Source: Gyromitra esculenta
Lineage: Eukaryota; Ascomycota; Pezizomycetes; Pezizales; Discinaceae
Length of the DNA stretch: 64,000 bases
NCBI GenBank assembly: GCA_038503075.1
Contig: JBCAML010000002.1
Coordinates: 806,001-870,000, forward strand
Reading direction: 5' to 3'
Positions 11,701-25,599 of the stretch are shown here, piece by piece. The first letter of the stretch is position 1, and every line of letters starts with the position of its first letter. The notes under the pieces are model-generated. The model worked only from the letters and a program-made list of their open reading frames with translations. It was not told the DNA's origin and did no database searches. The position numbers and the translations under genes were made by a program.

Positions 11701-13835
11701 TTGCCCAATGAGAAATACAACCGACCCTCCTAGCATTTGGCTGATCAAGTATAGTAGGTTTACATAAGTATGGTGTGCGAAGCCGCAGACACAGTGTATA
11801 AACCTCCAACCCACCACTTTGATAAACAAAAATTCTGATTGGCTAGAAAATCCGGCACCTGTATTGTAAGTGGTAGGAAGGCCTTGTACTAAAGTTGAAT
11901 AAATTGTACTTTACCACGGGTGTAGGGGAAAGTGGCGAGAATCTGATTAGATAATCTTTCTGTGGGTGCTTTGCATTTATCTAATCAGATTCTCGTCACT
12001 TTCCCCTACACCCATAGTACATTTGTAGTATGTTAATACATGAACGATCATTTACTACCAAGCCGCCAAGTCTGATCTTCCGAACACACAAAAAGAGTAC
12101 GGACAGCGGCGTATTTATTTTTTCAAAAGGGTGTGAATTAGAGGTTTACACACTCTGTGTCTACGGCTTCTCACACCATAGCGTTGCAACCAAAACCTCA
12201 TTTCACAGCACGCAACCTTTGAGTCCCTCCCCCAACAACACCAAGCCCCAGGCCCAAAAGGTATATACATTGAGTTGAGAGCGTGTAGGGCTGCGGAGAG
12301 CGTGGAGCGAGTTGTGGAGAGTACTCACGTCATTTGGAGGTTCCCCGGTTGCAGCCCCTACCTGGGTAAACCTACATGTATGTGCCATATTTTATTTTTT
12401 GGCTACTTTAGTACTTACTAGAAAATAGAGTTTGTGACGTGGGTAAGCCTCGGCAACAACCATACCCCATCAACAACACAATTCCCCAGCCTATAATCAA
12501 CTTACCACTGCTGTTTATTTTGTGGCTGTTCTATCTACACATTAGTCTGTAATTTATAGTTGTCGGTGTTAAATTCCGTAGGTTGTAGCCTCCGAAATGT
12601 AGATTTGGTTGTTACCCCCCGTCGCAAATTTATTTTTTAGCCAGTACGTGTAGTACTGGCATCTACTGTATGTGTGCGAATTTACGGGTCTCGCTTGATC
12701 ATTACACCAAATCATACAATCCTTGGCTGATATATGTACGTAGCAATTTATTGGCCAACTTTACTACTAAAAGTTAAACCATCTGAAGTCCAATAACCTC
12801 TAGACCTTCCTGTAGCATGATCGGAAATCAATCATTTCGAAGCTGATTAACCTAACCAAGCTGTCGGCCTAAATAGCGAGTTCCTGCCGCGACGTTAAAG
12901 TATAAATGCGTGGTGATTTGTGACCCTACTCTATACCTATCGTCCTTAACAATCGCGATCGCCAGCCCAACTCAATTTGAAGTTTCTACAAACTTACTAC
13001 TCGAGTCCGGCCACCGATCTACGCACTCTAATCTTAGTGGGGTTTGGTAGAATTCTATGCATTAGGCATAAACATGCTTAGCTTTTTAACTCGGTTCTTG
13101 TTCCTCCCCCTGCAAATACCTAACCAGCAGCCTTGTCCATTTCAGGCATGCATAGCCTTTCGATTACAATACCCGGGGCTAATTTTTGATTACAGGCCTT
13201 CTGTAAATACCTAGGATCGGGAAGAGACCCGATAGATACATAATAGAGACGTGAAAGAGCGGGGGTGAAACGAGCACAACACTGAGTAATTGATAAACAG
13301 TGGCCCTGTTGATGAGGTTGGCACGAGTGACTTTTTATGAAAATTAAAGGAAGCTCTCTGTTTCCCCTCACTAAAAAATTTTCAACAAGTAAATGTAAAA
13401 ACCCCCTCCCAGATAAAGAAAAGAAACTGATATGCTAGGCCCGTTCCCATCCCCTATTGCCAAGGGTTGCTGCGCGCTGTAGGCAAGCCGCTCACTGGGG
13501 TTGGACACGAAAAAGAAACCCGATTTCCTAAGGTATATAGAAAAATGAATCTAGAAAAAAGCAATATGGAAAGAAAAAGGAAAGAGCCTGAGGTAATGAA
13601 AAAAAATCCCCCCCAAAAAAGAAATAACGCTGTTACCATCCATAACAGACAACAGATATGCTAACAGTCCTGATTAGACTTGTACCCGTACTAATTACAA
13701 TTGCCCCCGCCATTCCCCGCCAAGAATATAAAAATTTACCCCTTTCTGGTGGGCACCGGATCTAGTACACCATCGCCTCCTACGTAAGTCTTTCACTCAC
13801 TCGCTATTTTCTCACCACTTCCCATCAAATTTTTT
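8782..13835. other. Gene-poor region (5 kb)
   Basis: Apart from a possible 5' exon of the membrane-protein gene (8.8-9.5 kb), I see no supportable gene. The region contains a TA-flanked fold-back element at 11912-12019 and TACATGTA palindromes at 10495, 10631 and 12373. Open frames are short and without recognisable domains. Confidence 0.5.
11912..12019. mobile_element. 108-bp fold-back MITE-like element, TA-flanked
   Basis: The arms are 11912-11954 and 11977-12019, 43 bp each with a 22-base loop. The left arm begins TACCACGGGTGTAGGGGAAA. The right arm, read inverted, begins TACTATGGGTGTAGGGGAAA. Only three differences are present over 43 bp and all are C/T or G/A. Both ends finish in TA, which suggests insertion at TA. 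It could fold into a long hairpin if transcribed. No coding potential. Confidence 0.65.
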
Positions 13836-15316
13836 TTACAGCTCCTTCTTCAAAAAATGTTCCGGTTTGTGAGATGTCTCGTAATCGACATGGACATACG
13901 CTCTCTCAACATCCGGCAGGGACTCTAACTTGATCTGGAGCTCTTCGGCGATGTCGTGAGTTGTACGGAGCGAAGACGAAGGAGACATAACAATGTCGAC
14001 TTCAACAATAATTCTCTGTTTTTCCAAACGTTAATATATGGAGCACGGATATGAGCGAATTGGGGTAAGAGATACCGGGCCACTGTGATAAGCTCTGACG
14101 GTGTCGATCTGAGTGATTTGCTCAGAGTGTGTCATAGCTTTCCCACATTATCAGTTTTAAAATAAAATAAAATAACACCTGGGAATAAATAAAAAAGCAG
14201 TTCAGACTTACAGATATAAGTGATCAACCTCAACATGTTATTATCGGCTGTTACGCCAATCAACAGCAGGAATTCCTTATAAGCCGTACTTCCCCACAAG
14301 AACAAAACCAAGATACTGAGCACAATGGCTCCGGCTGGATCGATCCACCACCTCAGCTTGCTCCCGCCAACACTCGTCAAGAGACCAAATCCGTTGATCA
14401 GTAGATCATTCCTGTGGTCCTCCCACAAAATGCGAACCTGAGAGTACACGTTCCTCAAACTCCAGCAGTAAAAAAACAGAAAAAGCTTCGTTGTAAATGC
14501 AACTCCAACGGCGATGATTGAAGGCAGATGGAAGTCATTAACATGGCCGGTACCATTATCGGTGGCGATGTCACGCGAGGACATGACAATCAGGATGAAC
14601 GAAACAGCGATCATGAGGAAGCAGAAAACAATGTTGGCTGCTGTTTCAAGGCGAGCTTTACCTGAGGGGAATCGGTTGGCGTCGACTTTGTTGATGGCAC
14701 GGTGGGATACGATTAGGACAAGGTTAGAGAGAGGGTCGAATATGGCGTCGGCCATGGTTGCGAACAGTGATAGGGATCCTGAAGATACGGCGCCGTAGAG
14801 CTGGAGGACGGCGAGGATGATGTTGGCAGCGAAACTCCCGTTGACCGCAATCAAATACCTATTTTGAACGTCAATTGTCTGTGTAAAAGAGGCACATAGA
14901 TCTCATTAGGATTCGCGAGTTGGATATACATACCTTACTCTTGTATCTCCCTGCTCTTCTTTTGCCTCCCTGACATGGTCCTCAACCGGCTTCAGCAATA
15001 GCTGAATAGACTCGTTCTGGCTTTCGTAGAACTCCTTGATCCCTTTGATGTCGATTTTCTGTTTTACCTTCGGTACTTTAGGGGCTTGAGGGTCTGCAAT
15101 TGTTATTGCACCTCGCCCTGAGACTCGCCCGCTAGAGTATGGCCAAAGTGATGCACCCTTACGGTGTCGCGCTGTCAGCGACGTGATTTCCTCTTCAGAC
15201 TTGATGGAAGATGAAAGACTGAAGGGGTCGACAACGGAGCGAGGGTTTTCAGGGTCGCTTCCTGTAGGGGAGGAAGGGATTGTTTGGAGCTCAACGACAG
15301 AGGTTGACGACGCCAT
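13836..15316 (-). CDS. Cation diffusion facilitator, Mn-type (Mn-CDF)
   Basis: Four exons: 14939-15316, 14212-14878, 14076-14137 and 13836-14015, giving 428 residues. Phases close and the junction peptides match the family (DTRTIDVQNRYLIAVNGS, THSEQITQIDTVRAYHSGPR). Residues 1 to about 120 are a polar cytosolic leader. Transmembrane helices follow, then a C-terminal cytosolic domain with the IDTVRAYHSG and VEVDIVM motifs. TM2 carries DAIFD and TM5 carries DHRND. These DxxxD pairs replace the HxxxD site of zinc carriers and are the mark of manganese-selecting CDFs. The protein should move Mn2+ out of the cytosol, into an organelle or out of the cell, in exchange for protons. Membrane location cannot be told from sequence. 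The gene looks intact. Confidence 0.9.
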
Positions 15317-18300
15317 AGGTATCTATATGATATCTTGGTATATCTTGAATGAGACGCCACTCTGTAAGCGTTGTGTTGAGGTTGTAAAGACGAAGAAGTA
15401 GTGAGGAAAAAGAGGGTACTCCAGATGAGCTTACGCCGTGTACATCTCAGGGCGCGGTCTCAAATGCAGCTCTACCTTAACCCCGGACCATCCCTTTTTC
15501 TTGTTCGCCGCCTTCGGAACCCATGCCGATTGCCGTCCGGTCACGCTAAGTGTGGGGCACACGGCTTGTCTTACTGGGCGGAGTGGGGGGCGATCGTTGC
15601 TCAGTAGAATAAGGGCAAGCTCGGCGTCCTGCCCGCAGTCCCAAGAACATTAAGTTTTTCCGATCGTGAATCGTAACACTTAAATACGACCCCGCGGGCT
15701 GGGTGCTGGAACTTCACCACTCTAGGAGGTTTCGGTAGACGGGCCAGCATTCGTAACGTCGGTTACGTGCAGGATCACGCCTGGCAGGTTGGTTGGTTGG
15801 ACTGGCAGCGATCGGCGTGACTTCCGCAAGCGAGATTGTCGTATGTTCGCTAGGGTTAGGGGTTATTTACCATCACAGTTTTGCTGCGAAAGACTGGTGG
15901 CTGCGCTCTCGTAGTTCATAGCTGCGCGGACAGTTACCAGAGGTTTTGTGGTTTTGTGAAAAAGGAGCGCGTACGCACCAGGAAACCCCCTCAAATTCTG
16001 TGGACTTGTTTATTCTACCGAACTATTAGCTAACATCCAGCAGTCATGGCAGTGATCTCAGACATGCATAGCTCTGTTCGCTAGCGTTTCTCCACTTCCC
16101 TCTACGATCGCGTCGTGCTTGCTGCAACATGGAAGGGGAAACTGGACCACATAATTTTTACGTGGTAGAATAACTACAATTTCTTTCGGCCATAAGGCTT
16201 TCGGCCGTTTTCGCTCATAGTCACGCCTAATGCCAAAGACCCCGTGATAAAACTCGTCTATCTAATAAAGGATGTGACAACTAAATTCGCGAGCGAATGC
16301 GATCGACCAGCGGCGCACAGCATGATGGAGTTCTTATCAGTTGTGCTGAAAAGCTTGCTTGGGGACGTCATAGGTTGTGTCATGGGGCGGTGCACGCAGC
16401 AAATATTCAACAGCCACTCAGCCACCGGATAGGTATGCAGATTCGGGCGCGGGGGTACGTACGTATTATAAAACCCCAACAAGTCTCGTAGCTATTCTAT
16501 ACTAGCAGCTTGCTGCTGCCATAGGTCAAATTACGAACATTTGTGCTAGCTAACTTTGAAAAACCCTTTCGGTTCCGTCCTGGCATACGTATTTTATGTG
16601 GCAATGCTATGCATCAAGGGTTCTTGGATTTCCGAGAGATAAGTACATGTATATATATAATGTACGGCATTCGGGGTTAGTGCACCTTGAATATGATATC
16701 AAAATAAGTACACTCATAGAAGCCTAAGCCTCAATGGATTTTTGGCCGAAGACGAGACCAGAGTGCTTAGAATCATGAAAACTCACGCGAATCACGTGCG
16801 CCAGAGATGAGTGATTACAGGTGAATCTATTTCTTTGTAAGTTATCTACGAAACATAGCATATGAGATCATAAAAATAATTTCAATTGGCTAATGATGCA
16901 TATATATCGGAGGATTGGGAAAAGAGATAACAACTCATTCGGAGATTTACGGGCTAAAGCATTGATCAACGTTGATATGATTATATGTACAGTGATGGTC
17001 GTTTAGTGGGGCGACAATTGTAATACTATATCTGGAAATATGGGCAACTTCTCCATGTATATAGCAAAGCTTAGATATAGAAATAAGACAAATAGGTAGA
17101 AATACAGAAGACATATATTTATATTGTGTGTTTTTCTGAATTCTGTTGTGAGCATGGAGAAATTGCTCATATTGTTGGGGAACGGTTTTGTTGCTGTCGC
17201 CTCATTAAACGACCACCACCACTGTATATACATGTAACTTCAGCTATCGGAGACCTACACGTAGGGGGTTGTTTTATAAAGGAAGGAGTGTATTCTTGTC
17301 ATTGACCACTTGCTACACCTGCTAGTAAAATACTTAATCATCCCTGTGTTTGCTGAAACTGCTGGAGATTGCTGCTGCTTTTGAGATCGTAATATCTCAA
17401 AACCGTCGCTGAAATGCCCGAACCTAGGCCTCAAGGTTCGCTGTTGGTATTTATCCGTTTTTTTATTGCCCACAACCCTACCTTTACTGCTGACCCTCAG
17501 CCTTCCAGGTCATATTAACATGAGATAGTTTCGAGAGTGGGCGATGTGCCACCCGCGTCGGCTAGGAGCCATTAGATAAGCCTTCAAGAGCATAGATCTC
17601 TGAATAAAAGCGCTAGTTATTGCTTTTAAACTGCCCTTTTCGCAAATTTAAGCCGCCTGTGATCCCCCTAGTTGGGTCTGGGTTTCGATGGCTAATGTTT
17701 ACAAATATATTTAATTAAATATGGCTGATCCGTTTTGGATTACTGAAGGGAGCTAAGCAAAGGGGAGGGGTGATGAGAACTTGTGTGAATTTTGGAGAGA
17801 TACGAAATTGACTGATAAATAAGCACTTAATCTAATAGTTTATGGCCCTAGGACTTTTTTCGGGAAGTTGTTAGGGTGCGAGAGCCTCTTCCCATATGCA
17901 TCGATGTTGGATGTAACTGACGGTTAGATTAGTTGTATACTCTCCTATAGAGGTGCACTTGGGGTAGGAAAGAGTCCCTAATGGATCCTCAAATTTGAAT
18001 TCGACTAGTGCTAACACTAGAATATGCGCTAGCAATTAACGAAAAAGGCAAAAGGAGGAGCTTCTTATAGCCTCTCCTGTGGAGCCTCGAGCTAGTTATA
18101 GTGAGGCGTTTACTAAAACCATCCATAGGAGACTATGCTCAGTAATTAAAGCGAATTAACAAGACTACTTTGGTATTAAGGTATTTTTTCGAGCGGTCGG
18201 GATTCGGTAAAACCTTCAGCTCGCTGTGTTTGTTGTTCAGGTTCTACGTAAGTTAGCTATATTAGAGCGTCGAGGCAGTAACTTGAATTTCTTTCTTATT

Positions 18301-21300
18301 GACAATAGAAAATTTACTTACATTGACTATGTCACTATCTAGAATAAGTTCCGTTTCTCTAATGCATCCTTAGATGGATTTATTGGCTTCCGGCCTGTGG
18401 GGGGGGGTCTAGAAGTCTGCTGCGAGTTGCGAATGGATTGAGGTAGGGTTTCGTTCGGGAATCAGGGATTTAGTGAGTTTTGGATATAGGAATGGATTTT
18501 GGAAAGAAGGCGAGGCGAGGAAGGGGGGGGGAGCGGAAGAGGAGGGGAAGGAGGAGGAGGAAAAGGCGAAAGGAGAGGAAGGGATTATCCTAATGAAGCA
18601 AAAAGGCAGTGGGTGAGCCGGCATCTCGGAAAATTGGGCATGTGGTTAATCACGAATCGAGGTTTCCCCGCAAAACTCGAAGCGAGTCTTGGCGAATAAG
18701 TCTCCAAGCCTATTCTAGTATTTTCAAACGGTATAAGTTGTTGTTAGGGTTATATTCTAGAGCTGGAGTCAAGTTCTTTCAAACGAAAGTTACATTATAC
18801 TTATGTGCGGCTGTATAGTCGGAGTGTTCAAATGAAGCTTCAAAGGGAGATCTTATATGAAAAGGAGAACATAGCATTGAATTCAAGTTTGAACAATTTT
18901 CCGCCCAGAGAAGGTGTTTCCTTCCTCGCTTTGAAGCATCAAATTTGGATATGTGCCTTCGATATAATAAGCTTCGGCTATGCAGTGATACTCCTTCATG
19001 TAGGCTTCTTCGATTGTAGACTGGAACAATCGGCACTAATTACTTATATTTATTATTTTCACTGCCTCACCCCTCACCCCCAACCCCAGCCCAGCAGCTT
19101 GCAGCTGATGGTTGAGGTAATTGACGTGTGATTACATGCCGGGCATCGCCTTTTGGCTTGGTGAGGTATCAGGGTTGTAAAAAAATAGATCATAACGCGT
19201 GAAAGGATAGCCTATTGGAAAGTAGGTGCCATGATTCGTGTACACGCGGCCAGGTTGAAATAATGCTTGGCGTAAAACGCTTTTGTTGGTGGGGTCGATG
19301 GTTCAAGTCTAACCGGATACATGTAGCTATTATTTCATTGTTTTTAGGGATGGTAGCTGACATTCATTTATACTTCTGGAGCCCGTACAGCAAAAACAAG
19401 CTGCTGAGCCGGGACTGAGCACGAGAATATATTCTCGCTATAATTTATGATATTTTCATCTTATTCGATGAGTAGATTACACTAACTTTGGCAACTCACA
19501 CGCTAGAAAAAATTTGGGCATAACTGGATCTTCGCGAGCTAAGAAATTCAGTCGAGTGATTTATGATGATTTTCGTGAGTCCCTTAGCTTCCGGGTTTAG
19601 CTAGTAGTTATCGATGGTCTCTATGTTTTTTACTAGTTTTATAGAAATAAGAAGTATCAAAGCAAACCCACTAGCACCTATAGACCCAGTTCTAAAATTT
19701 ACTTCGAAGTTTACGATCGGTGATTGAGAAAGGGCGCTGCGTCTCTAACTATAAGTGAAAGGGTGCTGATATGAAGTAGACTAGGAATATACCACGACTT
19801 ATTGGTCGCAGTGTTTAGAAATGTGCTGCCAATTACATCAGCCATGTAATACATCTATCCGTATAATATACATGTGGATTTAATGAAGTATGAGGAGTAA
19901 CTGCTAAATGAGAACATGATCTACCGGTATTTGTGTAAGTGAAATACGTTCGCCCATTGGTTACTAAAGCGAGGCGATCTTAGGTTGACGATTCTTGGCG
20001 AATTTCCTAGATCGGTATCCCTTCGTCCATAACACATTTTCGGCCATGACAACGGGTGTGTTTATGGCATACATTCATCACCCAGAACCAAGCAGAGTGG
20101 TAAGTAGTTAGTGTATTAAGTCTAGCTATCTAGAAAATTCTATTAAATATTTGAATTTATTAGCTAAACTTCCTAGTTGCTAGTAAAAGAATTACGAAGT
20201 ACCTCAATTAGGTGACGTCCTCAGTTTTTCTAACAGCAAAAGTCAATGAAACCTCTGTGGATTCCAGTATTACCTTTATTAAGTGAAACAGTCTAGGTTA
20301 AAAAATAATTTGAAGTTTGGAGGGCACTGGTGACGGAGAAAAGGCTCTGAATGTCCAAACTACTGGGCCGAGGCTCTACCCCACTTAGTTTGCTAACAAA
20401 TGATAGTAAAAGCTACTGAAACCCGCCAAAAACCCGCCAACATTACGATTTTTTAACACTATAGAAGTAAACTTCAGCAAAAGCATAAGAATACGAGGTT
20501 TTGGTACAAATATCATCAGTTGCTCAGTATACCATAAAATAAATTTGGGAGTATGACCGCAATTCTTGGAGGAGAAAATTAGAGATGAAGTTAAGGGTCA
20601 TTTTCAGGGCTAAAGATACACTCTCAGTTACGTCGATTTAATAGAGCAGTAGACAACTAATTCTAAATTTAACATTCTAATCATAAAGAATACGTATTGT
20701 CATCCCTTTGGGAAAGAGTACAGATTTATCAAATAAGATGTGGTGGAGTTAGAAGTCAGTGGTTTTTTTTGTGCCTGTACAGGCCAGATACAGGCCAGAT
20801 ACAGCGAGGTTACGGTCGAAGGGATACATGGCTATCGCACACTCCTTATTGGGTTGATTTAAGAGAATTAACCATAGACGTAAGAACTGCTATTATATTA
20901 CTCAAGCATGTGTTCAAGGGGGTGTACTTGTGAGTTTTCGCTTTCTCTGTGTGCCTGGATCACTTCTGCTTGATGAGAATAAAATGATCGGATATCGAAC
21001 GAGTATAAGTTTCTTATTATGTATTGCGAAGTCTGGTCGAGAACACAGAACCCGTTTTTTGGAGTCCAGGGTTTGGTGATAATTGTACGCAACAGAACAG
21101 CAGCTTATTGTTCATCTTAAGTCCAGATGCTTATTACAAATGTACCGATGTCTTCCTCGCAGAAATGCAATTTAGCCTACATCCCCCACACCCCCGCACT
21201 ACAACCATCCAGAATTACACTCTCGCAAGCATCATCAACCATTGTCTAGACTCTGCAATTATTTCCAAGCCGCTTGCAAATCACGGCCGGGTCTCGAACG

Positions 21301-23136
21301 CACACCTATCACACTGGATATAATAAATAACCCCCCGCCCAGTCCCACAAAACCATCACAATCACTGCAATGTTTAACCCGAGTGAGCATGTTTAATCTC
21401 TTCATCTTCTATGTCTGTGCCGTCATCACGCCCTGAGATCATGAGACCCAACACTCCTCAGAACATTCAAGTACGGTCAGTTCTACATATATTCTCTCAG
21501 CTCAGCAGCTCCAGCAATATATCCAAGACAATACAATACAATACAATCTTCATTGAGGTCTAGAAAACTCTCTATGAGATTTCGAACATGGGATGGAAGC
21601 AGTTCTCGATTCATCCGGATCCATGGCTCGATTTTTTCACGTTTTCCCGCGCTTTCCGTTTCTTATTTCTCCCGTTTCTCCCCGCGGGGCGATATGTCAT
21701 TTCCCCCGCCCATTTACGCTTATATTTTTCTTCTCATTAATTTCTAGCAGATATATCCCTCGCTCCCGCAAAATGTGTTTCATATCCATCCTGCAATCTA
21801 ATTTTTATATTACCATTTGTGCCCTGGTCCTCACCCCCTCACGATATATCACCCGCATCGAGATTGCTGACGCTCAGACCACGACGTCATGTTACTTGTC
21901 CCGGAACGGCGGCACCTCACTCCGCTCCGGAAAAACTCTCCTCCCCACACAACCCCACGATCAACGGGATCCCGGGCAATAATCCTGATACCAAGACCTT
22001 CGCTGAACCAAGGCCACACGCTTTAAGCAAGGGGTTTGGGAAGACATTTACACATCCGCTTTTAGTCTCACAACCCACAACCTTGCTACGGAATCATTAT
22101 GGTTTGCCGTTGTCAATCGATATAGCACTGGTCGTCATGCCATACCTATCACATTAATATTTTAGCCTTCTCGTTGCCCGGGAGGCTAACGTTTTCACTG
22201 CTAGTTTTAGCCCCTTTGGGCATCGAAAGCGGGGTGATCATGAGGCGTGTAACAAGCTCAGGTCACAGATCCAGATCTCGAAGTAACGAGCGCTGCGCCT
22301 GAAAGGAAACACTCTGCAATCTGGTCGCTAAATAAATTCTCCGCCGGACCAAGATCTCCTTCCGGACCGCTATCGATCTTCTGAGACACGGAACGTACTC
22401 CGTTCGCAGTATCCTCGCTCCACGAGAAAATTCAGCCTTCCGGACCGTATTGACTCCATGAGTGATTCCAAATACAGAAAAATCAATGACGAGATTATTG
22501 GTTACTCAGAAACTTCTTTTTTTTCGTAACGACAAATCGCTATGGCGCTAGTTCCCAGCACTCATCACTAACTACATACAATCGAGTGTATACAGGAAAA
22601 AGGACCATACGGCACACTATCCTGTATAGAAAGATAAGATTGACAAAAAACTTTGCTCGCTAATATGCACGACTGATGTTGATATATCAAACAGGGAAAA
22701 ATAAACCACCTGCAGGAACCAAAACTAACGCGGTTGAAACCAACAGGAATTGTATGCAGACTCCCATCAGGGTTAGAGTTTCTAAATATATAGGAGTAAC
22801 CCAGGGTATCAGAGGTAACTAAGAAAAAACGCCAAGATCCTTCCATGCTAACAAAAATCATAAACTCCAATGCATGGAATAGAGGTGGAAATTCGGACAA
22901 AAAGGGAGAAAAATACAAAAGAATTGTCGTAGATCGAGAGCATGTGTGGGCCAGGTTCGATCATCGAATGCGAAACATTAAAAGAATAAGCGTCGAGGAA
23001 TGAACCGTAGATTAAGTAAAGGATAATTTTTGGGCATTCTTTTTTTTTTTTTTACAAGTGTTTGTAGCCTAATAAAACTCAAATTCGTTAGTCACACAGC
23101 CAATAAAAAAGCTAATGATTAGGATGTATCTCACCT
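15317..23136. other. Large gene-poor block (7.8 kb)
   Basis: No exon is supportable over nearly 8 kb. Frames are short and stop-rich. I note a purine tract at about 18513-18590 (AGGAGG-like), TACATGTA at 16644, 17229 and 19318, a short tandem copy of CAGGCCAGATA near 20780, and an ACAAT run near 21530-21547. The base composition looks AT-rich in much of the block. Decayed transposon sequence is a plausible source, but I could not identify a family. Confidence 0.5.
18513..18590 (+). repeat. Purine-rich (GGA)n tract
   Basis: About 75 bases with almost only A and G on the plus strand, including a run of G and several AGGAGG units. It is low complexity with no coding meaning. Confidence 0.6.
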
Positions 23137-25599
23137 CTACCATGAGAAGCTTTCTTCCGAGAAGTCTATGGCGGCCACGCCCACAAACTTCCGGGTAGCC
23201 GCTCTTACAGAGTCGCTGACTCCACCACCACCACAGACATTAACCGCCATAGCACCAATCCGCCTTTTGACGACTTTTTCAACAATGACCTCGAAGTCTG
23301 GGCGTCCAACGTAGAGACTAACCACGCCCCCTCGTCCAGACCAGTTGCTAGATGTAGCTACTTCACTTGGTCGTGTGATGTAGATGTCCACCTCAACCAC
23401 TTGCTTGACATGAGGCATTTGTAGAATTTCCTCAAGCCAATCAGCAGCCCATTCGATATTTTCAACTTTCCGTACTACCCAGACAAGCTTGATTTTCTGC
23501 ATCGCAGAAGTACCCTCATGGTACCCTTGCAACGAGTGCTTAACGTGACCTATACAGTGGGTGATACCAACACCTCCAGCAACAAAGACCGCTGTCCCGT
23601 ATGAATCATAGGAGTGATGCCCCCCGTACGGCCCTTCGAACATTCCCACTACTTTTAGCGAGGCTTCTTCGCCCTTCTCACTGTCACTATCTTTAGCTAT
23701 TTCGGCCGCTTTGTAGAGTGACTTCGTGAAACCGTGGTGCTTGGAGATGATGAAATGCATCGTAGTCTTTTTAGGCGCATTTGAGGTCACCAGCTCACGA
23801 TGATAAACTGGAAGAGCTGTCGAACGTTGCCTCTGGAAGGTATTTCGTGGATTTTGAGGATTAGCGAGACTATGTCTATTACTGTTTACTTCAGGAAGGG
23901 GATGCTGAGAATGGCTATCGAAGGGATTCGTGGGATGTTCGCCCGCTGAAGTGGCAGTTGCAGAGGGGAACTGAGTTGCTCGCATAGAATGTCGGGGTTC
24001 CTGTCTTTCGCCGATTTCTGCTGTGATTACTTGGGTTCTCCGTGCCAAATCTTCCGCGGCGAGCTCTCGGGCTGTAAGTGGAACCTCAACCATTTGTGTA
24101 GGTTCCTCAGTTGAAGCCCAAGCGATAGAGAAAGGATGAGACTGCCACCAGCCGATTCTTGGGATATAGATGTAGGCCTGGAAATCTGAGGTCAGTGACG
24201 CTTTCGCTTCGTTCGAAGGAGTTCGAGGGTATAACATACATGTTGGCCTGGTTTAAAGTCCCAGGGGCGAGCTAGCTCGACGCTCACTCTCACAGCATCT
24301 GCACCCTTCAACGGTGTGACTTCTGCAATATTGCAGCAAACTCGACCATTTCTCCATTTGATATTGCGGTAGAGGATCCTGAGAATCCTCATCGACCTAT
24401 CACCGACCCAGATGGCGATGGTAATGTTCACGTAGGTGATTTGAGGTAGCTTATCGATAACAATGTGCCAGTACACACCAGCAACAAAAAATACAACAAG
24501 TATCTGGTGCAATGTCAAAAAGAATTCATAGTTCGCATGTCGTAGTGGCGAGGCAGATGCTATAGCAATCAAAGCCAGTGCAAGTTCAGCCTAACGTATG
24601 TCAGAAATCTCAGTGTTCACTATGGAGAATAAGGATAAACATACCATCAAGCCAACCTGCAAGAAATGTGAAGATTTGTAAGCCTGAGAAACACCTTCCC
24701 ATCCAGCTTGATCAACCTTATTAACTGTCCACGCACTCATGTGTGCAAAGGACTCAAGGACAATGATCCTGCCAATCCAACGGTGGAACAAGTTCCATGT
24801 GTCGAAACCAACCTCAACGGCGTCCCCGATCCAGTTATTGCGGACCATGCAAATAAAAAGAGGAATCATATTGACAGTCGCCATAACACCAGTACGACCA
24901 CGGAACTCAGCTACCAGTGATGCTTTCGTGGGCTCTCTAAGCTTTCCTTCAGGTCCAATTGAGCCGTTCCATGGGAGGTAGAGGGTACAATAAAGGATGT
25001 TGGAGAGCACATAGAGAAAGATGAAGATGAAATGGAGGCGAGAAGGAAGCGTTCCTAGGTGAATTTTGATAGCTTTGACGTTTAGTATCCATGGGTTGTT
25101 ATGACGGAGCTTATGAAGTGGTGCTAAGATGAGATGGCGACGCAGCCAGGCAAATTTGCTTGATGGCGGGAGAGAATAGAAATGAGAAGAGGTACTCGTA
25201 TACGATGAGCCAATTGTGATGGCCAGCCGGCTGTGATGGACGTTGTGGATGTAGATCCGGAAGAAAAAGAGGAGACCTAATGATATCCCGAGAGTTGAGA
25301 ATAGATATGTCCTAGAACCGAAAACTGGTTAGCGGATGTCCAACCTAACACAACCCCCAATCGTGTAAAATAAGAACTTACGAAAACATTAGATTCTCAA
25401 AGTTATCAACCCCAGTCAACCCCCAAGTGAAGTTTACAATGTCGGGACTCATCCAGTTAACGGTTGGGATAGCCTCGCCCTTGAATAATACTTCTCGTGG
25501 TTTTAGTTCAACTGGTGTTGTTGATGTCGCTACTGCTGACGGGGCAGATAGTGGGAGGAGAAGGAGGGGTAGAGAAAAAAGATAATATAGGCTCCCCAT
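23137..25599 (-). CDS. Ferric/cupric reductase, FRE family transmembrane component
   Basis: Four exons: 25382-25599, 24645-25311, 24240-24590 and 23137-24177, giving 758 residues with all phases closing. I start at 25599 (MGSLYYLFSLPLLLL) because it opens with a signal sequence; an in-frame ATG at 25767 would add 56 residues. The ferric reductase transmembrane domain shows haem-ligand histidines in FHRWIGRIIVLESFAHM and in LRHANYEFFLTLHQIL. The FAD-binding part has FKPGQH and the HPFSIAW motif. The NADPH part has GGVGIT and a C-terminal VNVCGGGG, where CGPGG is usual. Such enzymes pass electrons from cytosolic NADPH across the membrane to reduce extracellular Fe3+ or Cu2+ for uptake. Two GATAA sequences lie 250-470 bp upstream of the chosen start. 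GATA-type iron repressors bind such motifs, but two copies could be chance. A Ser/Arg-rich insert lies between the FAD and NADPH motifs. Confidence 0.9.
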
